DNA of 64,000 bases from Palaemon carinicauda (Eukaryota > Arthropoda > Malacostraca > Decapoda > Palaemonidae). The stretch spans positions 81,716,819-81,780,818 of the forward strand of contig NC_090745.1 of the NCBI RefSeq assembly GCF_036898095.1. The letters are read 5' to 3'. Positions 23,200-33,920 of the stretch are shown one piece after another; the stretch's first letter is position 1, and every line of letters begins with the position of its first letter. The notes under the pieces are model-generated. The model did not search any database, was not told where the DNA came from, and saw nothing but the letters and a program-made list of their open reading frames with translations. Both the position numbers and the translations under genes were made by a program.

Positions 23200-24566
23200 C
23201 TACAAATTTTTACATAATTTGTATTTTTCCTAGCCATACGAACTGGAGTCATTTATATGGGGGTTACTTCTGGTTTCCTTTACTACGGCCAGACTATCAA
23301 AAAGAAATCGGTAGATTACGTCATGTTGCGCTGCACATGACTCATCATGCTTGTATCAACCCCTTATTCACAACATTTCTGGTCAAAGACTTACGGGTTG
23401 GCTGAAGCGGGACCTTTGGTAAATGACTCAGGTTTGTACAGCTAGCAAAAAATACATATATAAAATTTGTAGTTTATTCCTACGCAAATAAAAACTTCTG
23501 AGTTATTCATATGGGGAGTCTTCCTTACGTGGGAGGAAATCTCTGTAAAGGTAGGACATGGCTGCTACCTCCGTGTTAGCCAGTTTCAGTCCTGAAATCG
23601 TAGCGGGTAAATTCGGCAGTCTTTCCGCCGGTACTGAGGGTACTAAGTTAGCCACATCCGGGTCAATGGGATGTGTGCTCTGAAAGGCGCCAGAGTTCAC
23701 GTAAAAATGTCTCTGGCCCAACAGAGATAATGGAGGAAGCTTTAAACATCTACTCACTTTTAGTTTTCAGTAAGACTTGAAGTATTCAAAACTCGAGCAT
23801 GTCCTTGATTTGGCTGGAAAAGATCTTGTCAAACCTAATTCTGGGGCTCTGAGACTGCAAGAAGGTAGCGTCGAAAGCGCACGATCTGTTAGCAGTCTGT
23901 ACTAAAGGAGGCTTATCCCAACCTCTTAAATGGTGGATGAGGCTCATAATCTTAATGAAGTGTGAGGCTTCCGAGCTCAATACCAGGGCCCAAACGGGGC
24001 AGGGGGTATATCAGCAGAGCTTGATACCAAGGAGTCATAAAATGTAATGATATCCCAATAAGAATATTCCCTTTTAACAGAGCTCTTAACCTTTCCTCTT
24101 AACGTCCTTCCCTTCCCGAGAGTAATAACGGGAAGAGGAGACAGAGAAGGAGTGGGAGGAATCCAGTTCACTCCCATCGTAAGAACGTTCACCTCTGTAT
24201 CCTGAACGGGAAGCAGAGGAGTTGAAGTCTCTCTCAGAACTTCATTTACAAGGCGAGAGTTCTCAGCACTCGGCCATCTTGAACGCCTAGGGCAAGGACC
24301 ATGTCTACGTCGTCCGTCAATCCGTTCTTCTACACCAGATGGGGGAGTGATCCTCGGTAAGGGGGGGGGGGGAGACTTTCCGCGCCCCTTATCCGCTTTC
24401 TGTACCCGTAAAAAGTTATCTGAAAGAGAATACCGTTCAGTAGAACGGTTATCATGATAATCAAGATCGTCAGACTAATTTCTTTTTTATTGTCTGGCCG
24501 TAGAAAACAAAACCAAAAGTGCCCCTGTATAAATGACTCAGAAGTTTGTATACGCAAAGAAATAAA
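23200..24566 (-). mobile_element. Non-autonomous mini-DIRS element with gag-like frame only
   Basis: About 1.37 kb with DIRS-type ends: left TACAAATTTTTACATAATTT and right GCAAAGAAATAAA. Inverted subterminal segments match (CTACGGCCAGAC at 23283 against GTCTGGCCGTAG at 24494). An internal complementary region at 23457-23520 joins AAATTTGTAG to TTTATTCCTACGC, the complements of left and right ends. Between them lie only gag-like minus-strand frames; no RT, RNase H or recombinase is present, and there is no room for them. Probably a deletion derivative mobilised in trans. Confidence 0.75.
23503..24240 (-). pseudogene. Gag-like reading frames of the mini-DIRS
   Basis: Minus strand: 24192-23977 ends SYWDIITFYDSLVSSSADI followed by PAPFGPW, then 23980-23786 (SSEASHFIKIMSLIHHLRGW) and 23757-23503 (RLPNLPATISGLKLANTEVA, then SYLYRDFLP). 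The three pieces follow one another with stops or frame changes between them and together look like one protein of about 230 residues or more. The ending is of the type seen in DIRS gag proteins. The assignment is inferred from position and general features. Confidence 0.5.
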
Positions 24567-24699
24567 CAATGTTTTGGTATACCAATTTAAACAAGAGAAC
24601 TTCAGTTCACAAATTTGACTCAGGTAGTCAAGTTAGAATACCTCATAAAAAGCAAAAAGAAATCTGGCTCTGCCGTCCGGTCACATTCAATAAAAAAAG

Positions 24700-25368
24700 A
24701 TAAGTTTTTAATCTTCTCACTAAATCACTAACAAGATCAGGTAAAGCTAATTTAAAGCACCTAAATTTGAGCTTCTTCTCTCCCACATTGTTAACATCAA
24801 GATACATTGATTTAAAACCTCAAAAATTCTTGATTCTTCTATCACTCATTGATAAGATCAAGCTATAAAGATCTAAAAGCCGAAAAATTCTTGATACTTC
24901 TCTCTCACTAATAAGATCAAAATACATTGATTTTAAAGCTAAAAAAATCTTGATTCCTCTACCCCTCAATGATAAAATCAAGCTACATTAATTTAAAAAC
25001 TGAAAATTTTTTTATTCTTCTTTCCCTCCCTGATAACATCAAGATAAATTGATTTACAACCTGAAAAATTCTTGCTTTCTTTCCTTCAATGATAAGATAA
25101 AGCTACATTGATTTAAAAGCTAGAAAATTCTTGATCCTTTTATAACTCACTGATAAGACCATGTTACATTGATTTAAAAGCTCAAAATAATATTCATTCT
25201 TTGCAATCACTGACAAGGTCAATCTACATTACTCTAAAAGCTCAAAAATTCTTGATTCTTCTCTCCCTCACTGATAACATCAAGCAACGTTGATTTAAGG
25301 TGAAAAAATTCTTATTCTTGATTCTCCTGATCCTCACTGGTAAGATCAAGCTACATTGATTTAAAATC
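24700..25368. repeat. About 60 bp minisatellite, roughly 11 diverged copies
   Basis: A unit near 60 bp with the core GATAAGATCAAGCTACATTG, followed by ATTTAAAAGCTGAAAAATTC and a pyrimidine-rich TTGATTCTTCTCTCCCTCA segment, repeats from about 24700 up to the DIRS insertion at 25369. The array resumes right of that element at 32058-32095. No open frame is conserved. Confidence 0.9.
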
Positions 25369-26406
25369 ATGACAAATTTATATAAGTAATCTGTATTTTT
25401 ACTAACATACAAACATGGAGCTATTCATAGGGATATACTTTCGGCGAAGCTGAAAGACAAGCCATGATAATTTTAACGAGGGATAACCACCCCAACCGCT
25501 AGTAAGCGGGGAGTGGGGGTAGCAGACTACCCCACTCATTCACACACTTGGGCTGAGCACCCACTTTGCTTTCTGGCAGGACTTCTTGGGAGGCAGGGCT
25601 AGCGGGCCAATTTGTATAAACATCTCCAGGTTTTTATGTTAAGAAAAATTGAAATTACTTGCAAATTTGTCATTGGTTCCGACACAAATACAGACCCTTC
25701 ACTATTAATAGGGATGACTTACCTCTTAGAAGGGTGAAGTCCTCACCAACTGGCTTTGGCATTGACCCGGGGTTCTCTCTCTTTGGTATAAAACAGAAGG
25801 TAGTAAGGACCATGCCCTCGCTAAAATAGTTGTGCCACGCACAATTAGCAGCCTACATATGCTGTGTGTTTGTGATACTAGCAATGTGGCTGGTCTTAGT
25901 AATAGGATTTCGAGTCATAGGAATCAGAGTACTCAGACCTTGCCCTATAGCCTCCCTCATAGGGGTATTGGGGATGCCACAAGTATTACTTCTATACTTA
26001 GGATACACAAGCAGAGAGGTGAGATCAGCTGTGCTGGGTACCATGGTGCTGATTTCCTCAGGGGGAGAGGTGAAAGGAAGTTGGAAGCTAATCATTCTTA
26101 ACTCGTTCACTCTAAACTAACACTGGTGACCTTGCAGATCCAAGACAAAATTGTATTTCTTTTGACCCGCCTCTTGACCTTCCCCGTGCTGACAAATAGT
26201 GCTGAAACACAAGGGCGAGCTGCTGCTGTTCTTTGAAGGTAACACCTCAGACTTCTTACTGGGCAAAGTACCAAATGGTCTGGATCTTTGGTTACACAAC
26301 GGAGACTCTCTATCTAGAATAGGCCGAATCTAGAATCCATCACACCCAGATTTTGAGTCTTAACAATGAACTCAGGGATGAAGTTGAGTATTATTTCTAC
26401 CCATCA

Positions 26407-26620
26407 TCATGAATGGAAGACATCGTAAGATAGATCATGCAGCTCACCGACTCTCTTGGCCGAAGCCAAAGCAAGTAGGAACACCATTTTCCGGGTAAGG
26501 TAGTGATCTGTTGCCTGGCATAATGGTTCGTAGGGGGGACCCTTCAGAGATTGAAGGACCCGAACCATGTTCCAAGGAGGAGGTCTTAAGTTCCGACTAG
26601 GATCAAGTAATCTCATAACT
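26407..26620 (-). pseudogene. DIRS element 2 tyrosine recombinase, core fragment
   Basis: The minus-strand frame contains RLLDPSRNLRPPPWNMVRVL, then LTRKMVFLLALASAKRVGEL. The last block is the conserved recombinase box carrying the first catalytic arginine (in element 4 FLFALASGARVSEIVAL), here R in AKRVGEL. The C-terminal boxes are not in one frame. Confidence 0.75.
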
Positions 26621-27059
26621 CCGTATGAGTAACGGAAGTTTGGACGAGGAAGAAATACCTAATCCTTTCAGTTTAAAGGTGAACTCAAGGCTATCTGGTA
26701 GCCTTTGACAGCCAAACCTGAGAGAAGCCTTTTTTCAGTTTAAAGGTAAACTCAAGGCTATCCGGTAGCCTTTGACAGCCAAAACTGAGAGAAGCCTTTC
26801 TTCCCTAAGTGTACAAGGAACTCCTTAATGGTTGGAATAGAGGCATCGAGGGGAGCATTACCCCTTCCACAACAACGGCCACAGAAAAGAGCTCATTTTA
26901 CCTGGCAGATTGACGCTGAAGAGCGTCTGAGGTGTCCAGCCATTCTTTTCGCAACTTGTTGAAAAAAGCCTCTCTGAGAGAGGAGGTGCTGGACAGTCTC
27001 CAGGCATGAAGTCAAAGTGAATCTACAGCTTTGTGGAAGATGTTGGCATGCAGCTGTTT

Positions 27060-27780
27060 TAGAAGATCGTGACATGGAAGGAGCTCCTACGGAATCTCCG
27101 AGAGGAGTTCCAGATGGTCCGTGACCATTCTGCTTGATGCCACAGCGGAGCTATTAGAATCCTCGATAAGTTCTTGATTATTCTGACCAGGTTGAGGACT
27201 TTTCTCATCAGACAGAACAGGGGGAAAGCGTTCATGTCCATGTTCTCGCACCATTGTTGGAATGCATCTTGCCAAAGAGCTTGGGGGTCCGGGACTGGGG
27301 AACAGTACAGCGGGAACCTCAAGTTCAGAGCCGTTGCAAACAGGTCCATAGTTGGGGAACCCCACAAAGTCAGGATTTTGTTGGCTACTAGACGATTCAA
27401 AGTTCACTAGGAGCCCACTATCTGAATTGCTGAGCTCAGATTGTCTGCAAGCACTTTCCTTTTGCCTGGAATGAAGCAAGCAGTTAGGGTTACCGATTTG
27501 TCTTCTGTCCTTCTGAGTATCTCTACAGCTAGATGGCACGGAGGCTGCGAAAAGGTAATGCCTTGATTGTTTAAGTAATCTACTACCATGGTATTGTTGC
27601 TCATTAACACCGCGAGTGTCTTGCCAGGAACTGGTGGAACTGGCGGATCTGCTGGAGAGCACGGAAGGCTGCCCTCATCTCTAAGAGATTTGTGTGCTGA
27701 TACCTTTCTGAATCAGACCAACGGCCAGATATACTGTAGTGTGGTGCAGCATGTGGCCCAGCCCCCACCTTTCTTTTGAT
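27060..27780 (-). pseudogene. DIRS element 2 RNase H and post-RNase-H domain
   Basis: Minus-strand frame 27610-27407 reads LMSNNTMVVDYLNNQGITFS and further on ACFIPGKRKVLADNLS, the second half of a DIRS RNase H. The final Asp of ADNLS is kept, but the Asp usually in the SDNTT position is Asn. A second frame at 27400-27059 continues LWGSPTMDLFATALNLRFPL and YCSPVPDPQALWQDAF, the DIRS-specific region between RNase H and recombinase. Confidence 0.75.
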
Positions 27781-27895
27781 GCATCTGAAAAGAGCATCAA
27801 TTACTGGGGAAGAACGAGAAGATCAACCCCTTTGCAGAGGTTCTTGTCTGCTAGCCACCATCTGAGGTCCCTCTGTGCCTCTTGTCCTATGTGGA

Positions 27896-28620
27896 CTAGG
27901 AGATCCCAGAATCGATGGCCTGATTCAACTTGGATGTGAGACGTCCATTGGGAACTAGACGTGGCAAAAAAGATAGATGACCGAGCAGACCTAACCAGCG
28001 CTGGGCTGGGAGCTCTTCTCGCCGGAGGAAGGGCTGTGCTACCTTCCTCAGCCTCTGAATTCTTTCGTCTGATGGAAAAGCTTTGTGCTGTTTGGTGTCT
28101 ATCAACATGCCCAGGTATACCAATTTTTGAGAGGGGAGCAGTTGAGACTTCTCGGGATTTACCATGATCCCCCGGTCTTGGCAAAATCTAAGAAGCTCGT
28201 ATCGGTGGTGAAGAAGGGTCGCCTCCAAGTCTGCTACAATCATCCAGAAGTCCAGATATTTTAGGAGACAGATGCCAATTCTGTGAGCCCATGATGACAC
28301 AAGGGCGAACACTCTCGTGAACACTTAGGGTGCTGTGGAAAGACCGAAGCCCAGCACCTTGAACTGGTATTGCTACTGGTTTAGCATGAATCTTCCATAC
28401 TTCCTGGATAACTCATGATTGGGATCTGGAAGTATGCGTCCTTGAGATCCATAGTGCACATGAAGTCTTGCGGTCTTATTGCTTGTCTGACTGTGTTGGC
28501 TGTCTTCATCTTGAACGAGGTTGACTGCCAAACATGTTCAAGGCTGACAGACCAAATGCCTTTCTTACAAGAGTAGACTGTAAAAGCCTGGGGACCCGTC
28601 GAGGACCTCTTAGAGAGCAC
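27896..28620 (-). pseudogene. DIRS element 2 reverse transcriptase
   Basis: Frame 28620-28381 contains TSFKMKTANTVRQAIRPQDF followed by MDLKDAYFQIPI (RT motif A with its catalytic Asp). Frame 28324-27896 continues with VFTRVFALVSSWAHRIGICL and KYLDFWMIV (motif C, where the usual YLDD is YLDF), then VNPEKSQLLPSQKLVYLGML. The frameshift between the two frames and the altered motif C make it inactive. Confidence 0.85.
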
Positions 28621-28899
28621 CCTTCTCCAACATGGTCTGGACTTCCGTCCGGAGGGCTATCTCCTTTGCGGATTCCTTTACATAGGAGTTCAATGGGACT
28701 GGATCCCAATTTAATGGAGGGAGAGAGAGCCTGAACGGGATGCAATACCCTGAACAAATCACCTCGACCGTCAAGGGTTCGGCCCAGTGGTGCCTCCACC
28801 TTAGCTAGCACTTCTGCAAGCATCACCCAACAGGTGGACGAATGGGAGGATTGCCCGTCCTAACGGGATCAGCCTCTGCCAGATCCATTATTTCCTTTC

Positions 28900-30064
28900 C
28901 CTCCACGGAAAGACTTTTTGCCTCGAAAGGACTTCTTAAGACACCCATGGGCCCTGTTGTTTTGGGACTGTAGCCCTACCTGTCGGCGATTTAGAAGAAG
29001 GCTGCTTCTTGTGTGGCGGAAATTGGTACAGCCTTGATGTTAAGGCCTTTTGAATGAGGGAGTCATGGTTGGACTTCCTCCACCCTTCAGCCACCCACTC
29101 GACATCCTCCAGCTCAAAGATGAAACTCCCCTAGAAGGAGGGTCTCAGCCCAGACACCTCGGCCTGTGGGAGCTGTCGATGAAACCTGCCAATGATCAAG
29201 TATCTCCTCTTCAGGATGGTGTTAGCCCAAAGGTTTATCACCTGGTGGGAGAAGAAATTGATCGCCCTAGAGCCTGACAAAGGGAAGGTTTCCATCGACC
29301 GCCTCGTGGATTCCCGAGACCAGTCCTGATACCGGATCAGTCATCCAAACGACTCCAATCAGAAATCAAGCCCGAAGTTGCCTGCATGGCATACTTTGCA
29401 TCTTTTTCCTGGTTAAGGATATCTCTGGCCAAATACGAGACAGAGACCCATTAGTTTCTCGAAGGGTAAGCCCTTTGCGAGTGCCTTTATCGAATGGTCT
29501 AGAGGCAAGCCCGGAAGAGGCTCATTGAGAATCTCATACCTCTTCTACTGATCATAAGGTGGCGGGAGGAGTTTAAAGGAGGCGTTGGAGTGAAGGGAAG
29601 TGGAGGAACCTGTGGCCTGAGCCGCTGCCTTCTGCCTGGCGCTCCTCAACTCATTTGATCAGGGCAAAGCTGCACTGGCCTTCGGGGATCTCTGGGTACC
29701 ATAGACCTGGTCAAGGACTGTGTCTGTTCTCTCAAGAGGGGTTACCGATGGATCTGGCTGTCCGTTGATGGAACAAATGCAGGCTAAAACCTGCCAGAAG
29801 GCGAGTTCTGACTCCTCCTGCTCCGTTCCGAGAGCTTAGGGCTAACAGCAGCTGGCAAAAGATTGTCCTCAGGATCATAATGCTCAACTCCCAGCTCTCA
29901 TCCATAAGAGCCTGGGGTGGATCGTTGTCATCAGGATAGACCATTGACAGAGCAGCTACTGTTGACGTGCTGGAAGAGACTTCCCTCTGCCTCTTTTGCT
30001 GAGGTGGGGGACCCAGAGATTCTGTGTCACGAGACCAGGAGGGATCATCGTGACTTGGACCCAA
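28900..30064 (-). pseudogene. DIRS element 2 gag-region remnants
   Basis: Broken minus-strand frames. About 29290-29160 reads LSGSRAINFFSHQVINLWAN, with LKRRYLIIGRFHRQLP after it, a pattern found in DIRS gag. Frame 30064-29732 has SWSRDTESLGPPPQQKRQRE and a serine-threonine stretch. A polypeptide of several hundred residues can be imagined but not read without repairs. Confidence 0.5.
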
Positions 30065-30160
30065 AGGTCTTCGAGGGTTACAAGAGCCAGGAGGCTCAGC
30101 GTAACCGGCATCACGAGAGCCCGCAAGCTCAGCGTAATGGCAGTCACAAGACCCGTAGGC

Positions 30161-30997
30161 TCAGTGTGACAAGGGTCGCAAGAGCCCTGAGGCTCTGAGC
30201 AACGAGTCCGAAAACTCCGGGTTACAAGAGTCGTAAGGCTCAACGTAACGAGGGTTACGAGAGCCCTGGGGCTCAGCGTCACGCGTATCATGAGAGGCCA
30301 AAGACTCAGCATAATGAGGGTCATGAGAGCCCGAGGGCTCAGTGAAACAAGGGTTACGAGAGCCCGACGGCTCAGCGAAACAAGGGTTACAAGATCCCGA
30401 GGGCTCAGCACAATGAATGTACGAAGACTCTGGATTACGAAAGCTCGAAGGCTCAACGTAACAGGGGTCACGAGAGCACAAAGCACCAATGGTAATGGGG
30501 GTCACAAGACCCTGGGGCTCTACGAGATGGGAAATAGAAAGTTCCGGGTCACGAGAGCCCAAAGGCTCAGCGTGACGAGAACTCGAATGTCCCAGGTTAC
30601 GAGAACCCAATGGCCCAACATAAAGAGAGCCCGGAGGCTCAGGGTCCCACAAGCCCAAAGTCTTAGTGAAACAAGGACCCGAAGGTCCCAGGTTACAAGA
30701 GCCCGAAGATTCAACGCAACAGGAGCCCAGAGGCTCGGAGCCACACAAGCCTAAAGCAAGACTGTAACGACAACCTGAAGGAATATCGTGACCTGAACTC
30801 GAGGGTTCAAAAAGATATCTCCTTACCACTGGGTAGAGGAGCACTCCGGGTGACGAGGGGTCAAAAACTCCACCAGACAGACCCCCGAAAGGGGAACGTC
30901 TAGCAAAAACCTCCTGAAGGGGAGACTGCCGAGGCCAAACAAACTCGAAAGCTTCCTCTCCCGGAAGAAAGGTTTTTTTCCCGAAAGAGACCTTCAC
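30161..30997 (-). CDS. Repeat-containing ORF in the 5' region of DIRS element 2
   Basis: Open frame of 278 codons on the minus strand. After a 70-residue N-terminus (KTFLPGEEAFEFVWPRQSP near the start) it consists of about a dozen iterations of an 11-16 residue motif of the form AEPSGSRNPCF or VEPSSFRNPESS. The nucleotide repeats span 30050-30780. The same motif style occurs in element 1. It is probably an upstream part of the gag/ORF1 protein or a separate 5' ORF. No enzymatic domain is visible. That it stays open despite decay of the rest of the element may reflect the repeat composition and not selection. Confidence 0.45.
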   Translation of the reverse strand: MKVSFGKKTFLPGEEAFEFVWPRQSPLQEVFARRSPFGGLSGGVFDPSSPGVLLYPVVRRYLFEPSSSGHDIPSGCRYSLALGLCGSEPLGSCCVESSGSCNLGPSGPCFTKTLGLWDPEPPGSLYVGPLGSRNLGHSSSRHAEPLGSRDPELSISHLVEPQGLVTPITIGALCSRDPCYVEPSSFRNPESSYIHCAEPSGSCNPCFAEPSGSRNPCFTEPSGSHDPHYAESLASHDTRDAEPQGSRNPRYVEPYDSCNPEFSDSLLRASGLLRPLSH

Positions 30998-32057
30998 CTA
31001 GGACTAAGCTCTGACCCTGCTCTCGACACCTACACTTCTTCCCCAGAAGTGTAGGTGTAGAGACCGCTGGACATGAGCGATTCTCTCTCACGAACTTGAG
31101 ATGTTCCCATGTTCCCTGGAAAAGGAACTTACCTTGGACTTTGCTCCTCCACCACCCCTGGTGGAATCGCAACGTTTTCGGCGTCGGTCACAGGGGACCA
31201 GAAGTATGACCAACAGGCAGCAGCGCCTGCGCCCACAGGGGAAGGGCTCAACTTACGAAGAAGTAGGAGAGAGAGACTCCACTCAGACCCCAACTGAAGG
31301 AGTCCAAAGAGAACGTCCTTAGAAAGGAGGCCATCAATGACCAGTGATGGCTAAAAAGACAAGTCAAGAAAACAAGCAGGCACCCCTGGAGGAAAGGGCG
31401 GGACCAACTCACTAGGGGAATCGCTACCGTACCTTGACATACAGGTTTACCTGGAGTAAAAGGGCTGCGTTGCTACTCGGTCGTTCCCCAGAGAGGACTG
31501 GCAGGGTAGCAGCTACGGGAAGAGGTTGAAGGGTCGAAGAAGACCACGCTTTCTTCGACTTCCGAGGATGACCCGTAAGGCAAAGAATGGCACTTAGCCT
31601 TCTTTTCCCTCCTCCCAAACCTCTCCCACTTGGAGGAAGACCACTTCCTACACTCAATACAGTTGTCATCCCATTGACACTGGCAGCCCCAGCAAGTCGG
31701 ACACGGCAAAGGGGGGGGGAGTCGTCTTTTCAGTGGCCATGAAGGTACCACAGGAGCAGCCTTTAGGACCTAGACAGGTACGCATGGGACTTCCTGGGGG
31801 GAAAACCAAGCACACTTCTGAAAGAAAAAGAATAACTATCATTTAATGGCAAGTCTTTGTGGGAGCAAGAGGCAATATGACATCCTCTACCAAGCCAGGT
31901 GTGTGATTGAGCGGGGCAGTTGGCTAGCACCTATCCCTCCCCGCTAACTAGCGGTTGGTGTGGTTATCTCTAACTAAAATTATCATGGCCCGCCTTTCAG
32001 CTTTGCTGAAAGTATATCCCTATAAATAGCGAAGGGCTTGTATTTGTATCAGAACAA

Positions 32058-32161
32058 TGAAAAATCTTTTATTCCTCTCTCACTCACAAATAAAAATAAA
32101 TTCTAGGAACAATATTGCTAAAGAAATGAAAATGCTTGATATCAGAATTGTTTTAACACAC
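32058..32161. repeat. Remainder of the 60 bp minisatellite
   Basis: The sequence TGAAAAATCTTTTATTCCTC continues the minisatellite unit interrupted at 25368, placing the DIRS element 2 insertion within the array. The stretch from about 32100 to 32161 is intron next to the UQCRC2 donor site. Confidence 0.75.
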
Positions 32162-32381
32162 CTTTTCTGTAGTCAACTTTCCAATAAGATGCTTAGGGAT
32201 GAATATGGAGTTGCCAAGACCAGATTTACGGAATGCTGCTTTATGGAGAAGTTCAACAGCAACTGTTGTAGGGTCCATAGTAGCTACATCATCCTTAACC
32301 CTACCAAGATTATCTCCCAACTCCCATGCCTTGAATGCAGGCTGCGTGCTTACATCACCAAGAATGTCAAGTCCTGTCCCA
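32162..32381 (-). CDS. UQCRC2: Cytochrome b-c1 complex subunit 2 (core protein 2), internal exon, second in window
   Basis: A 220 bp exon encoding about 73 residues of complex III core protein 2. The peptide reads GTGLDILGDVSTQPAFKAWE, then DNLGRVKDDVA, then VELLHKAAFRKSGLGNSIF. These match the UQCRC2 segment with PEFRRWEV and IENLHAAAYRNALANPLY in mammals. Acceptor TTTTTCAG ends at 32382; donor GAAAAG|GTGTGT starts the intron at 32161. The first base completes the AT| codon of the exon at 56956-57147 and the last codon is complete, joining in phase 0 to the exon at 9875-10086. Undamaged. Confidence 0.93.
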
Positions 32382-32399
32382 CTGAAAAAGTATGTTTAA

Positions 32400-32990
32400 A
32401 ATTAAATCATGCTCGCAAGTTTAAAAAAAGGGCTTAGATATGACTATATCATCAGTAATCAAAATAAAGTGCCAACAGTGCTCAACACCAATAGATTATC
32501 AATGGAAGTTCCATTAGTTGTCCAAAACCAGCCAGGATAACTAAATGTGTAAAATGTCTTTGTTCCTACACAAATGAAAACCTGAATCCTATAAAAGGAC
32601 TCAGGTTTTTATAGTTAGGAAAAATATGAAAGGCTTTTAAAACTTGTAATTACTGTAAAGTATATCTCAATTTGATATGCTTATCATACAATACTAATCA
32701 ATCATACATAGCCCAAATTATGGTACCAGTATTCCAGACTCTAATTTTAGTCTTACAGAAGCCAAAAAGCTGAATGTGACTGTGAGGACATCCACACCTG
32801 TAGACCATCAATAGAAATAAATTAATTTATTTGATTAACCATTCAGAGTTGTTCATTTTATAATAGTATTATCCTTGCTTTTGTTTAACCTTCTAAGATG
32901 TTAAGATTGTATTTTCAGGAATTTTCTCCTTGGCAATTCACTCTTTTTGCACCCACACAATTTTGCAAATTTTTACTTGTGTTGAGTGAT
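32400..32990. other. Intron with a small palindromic DIRS-terminus relic
   Basis: AT-rich intron. At about 32560-32630 a pair of mirrored segments (CCTGAATCCTATAAAAGG running into ACTCAGG), preceded by TTTGTTCCTACACAAAT and followed by ATAGTTAGGAAAAAT, looks like the two DIRS termini collapsed together. The rest shows no recognised feature. Confidence 0.45.
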
Positions 32991-32999
32991 CATTTCTTT

Positions 33000-33920
33000 T
33001 AATTATAGACACGGACAGAAACTTATTGTTGAAAGTTTTCAAGGAAGGAATGAAAATTACCAGGTAGAGCATGCTACGTATTCCAGAATTGATAGTGAGG
33101 TCAAAGGAAAAGCCAGGAATGACTAGAGAGAATATTTACACAGGAAAGCAGATGAGGCTGACAAAGCTATGAATTCAGGGAGTGGCTATGGAAAGAAAAT
33201 TTCTCATAAAAATATTAATGAAATTTTTACTGAGGCAAAGAAGAAAAAGCATATACCCATTAAAGAGAGATACGAATCTGTTAAAACAACAGAAGATGAA
33301 GAAAGGCAACGTTGGATGGAACATTTTAGTGAGGTCATGAATAGGAGATATGAGGGGAATAACATGATTGATATACCTGAAGCAGAGGAATACCTTGTGC
33401 CCATGAATGAATTCAGCGTGTTTGAAGTCGAAGCTATCATTAAAAAACTCAAGAGATGGAGACCCCATGGATACAATAACTGCTGAGATGATATTGGCTG
33501 AAAATGAAGTGACTCCCACACCACTTACAAGATTATTTTGTAGAATGAGGCATGAAGAGGCAAAACTTGATGAATGGGAGCTAAGAGTGTTATTGAAAAT
33601 GACAAAAGAAGGAGCTCTGACTGATTGCAATAATTACAGTAATACTTACGCCAGTTGTCATGAAGATATTTAGTATGCTCATTCTAAAGAGACTAGAGAG
33701 AAAAATTGATGAAAAGCTGATAGATGAACAAGCAGGATTTAGAAAAGGTAACTGTACAGACCAAATTTTCATTTTAAGACATGTGATACAGTAATGTGTA
33801 GAATATAAAAATCTAGTTCCAGCATATGATATGGAGAGATTATCTTCAAAGAGTGTTGAGAGAATATCTTGGGGAATAACAGAGGATATCTCACTAATGG
33901 CTAATGCAAATACTGTATGG
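33000..33920 (+). pseudogene. Non-LTR retrotransposon reverse transcriptase fragment
   Basis: Plus-strand RT N-terminal region with stops. Frames 33169-33486 and 33407-33673 show RWMEHFSEVMNRRYE, ITAEMILAENEV and KMTKEGALTDCNNY. Then about 33640-33800 encodes TPVVMKIFSMLILKRLERKI, EKLIDEQAGFRKG and CTDQIFILRHVI. These are the usual RT fingers segments ahead of motif A; the palm catalytic motifs are absent (3' truncated). It is a different family from the RTE-like and jockey-like fragments in this window. Exact clade not assigned. Confidence 0.8.

Larger units (their letters stand above)
25369..32057 (-). mobile_element. DIRS-type tyrosine-recombinase retrotransposon, element 2
   Basis: About 6.7 kb, coded on the minus strand and inserted in the 60 bp minisatellite. 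Left terminus ATGACAAATTT at 25369, right terminus AGAACAA ending 32057. The terminal repeats (25390-25560 and 31885-32045) are inverted copies, and an internal complementary region at 25660-25720 reads AAATTTGTCATTGGTTCC. Coding order on the minus strand: repeat-rich ORF 30997-30161, gag remnants 30064-28900, RT 28620-27900, RNase H about 27800-27430, post-RNase-H domain 27400-27060, recombinase about 27000-26100. Many stops and frameshifts; inactive. Confidence 0.88.

Noticed and set aside
24700..25368. CRISPR-like array (regular ~60 bp repeats)
   Set aside because: Whole units diverge together without the repeat/spacer pattern; eukaryotic minisatellite.
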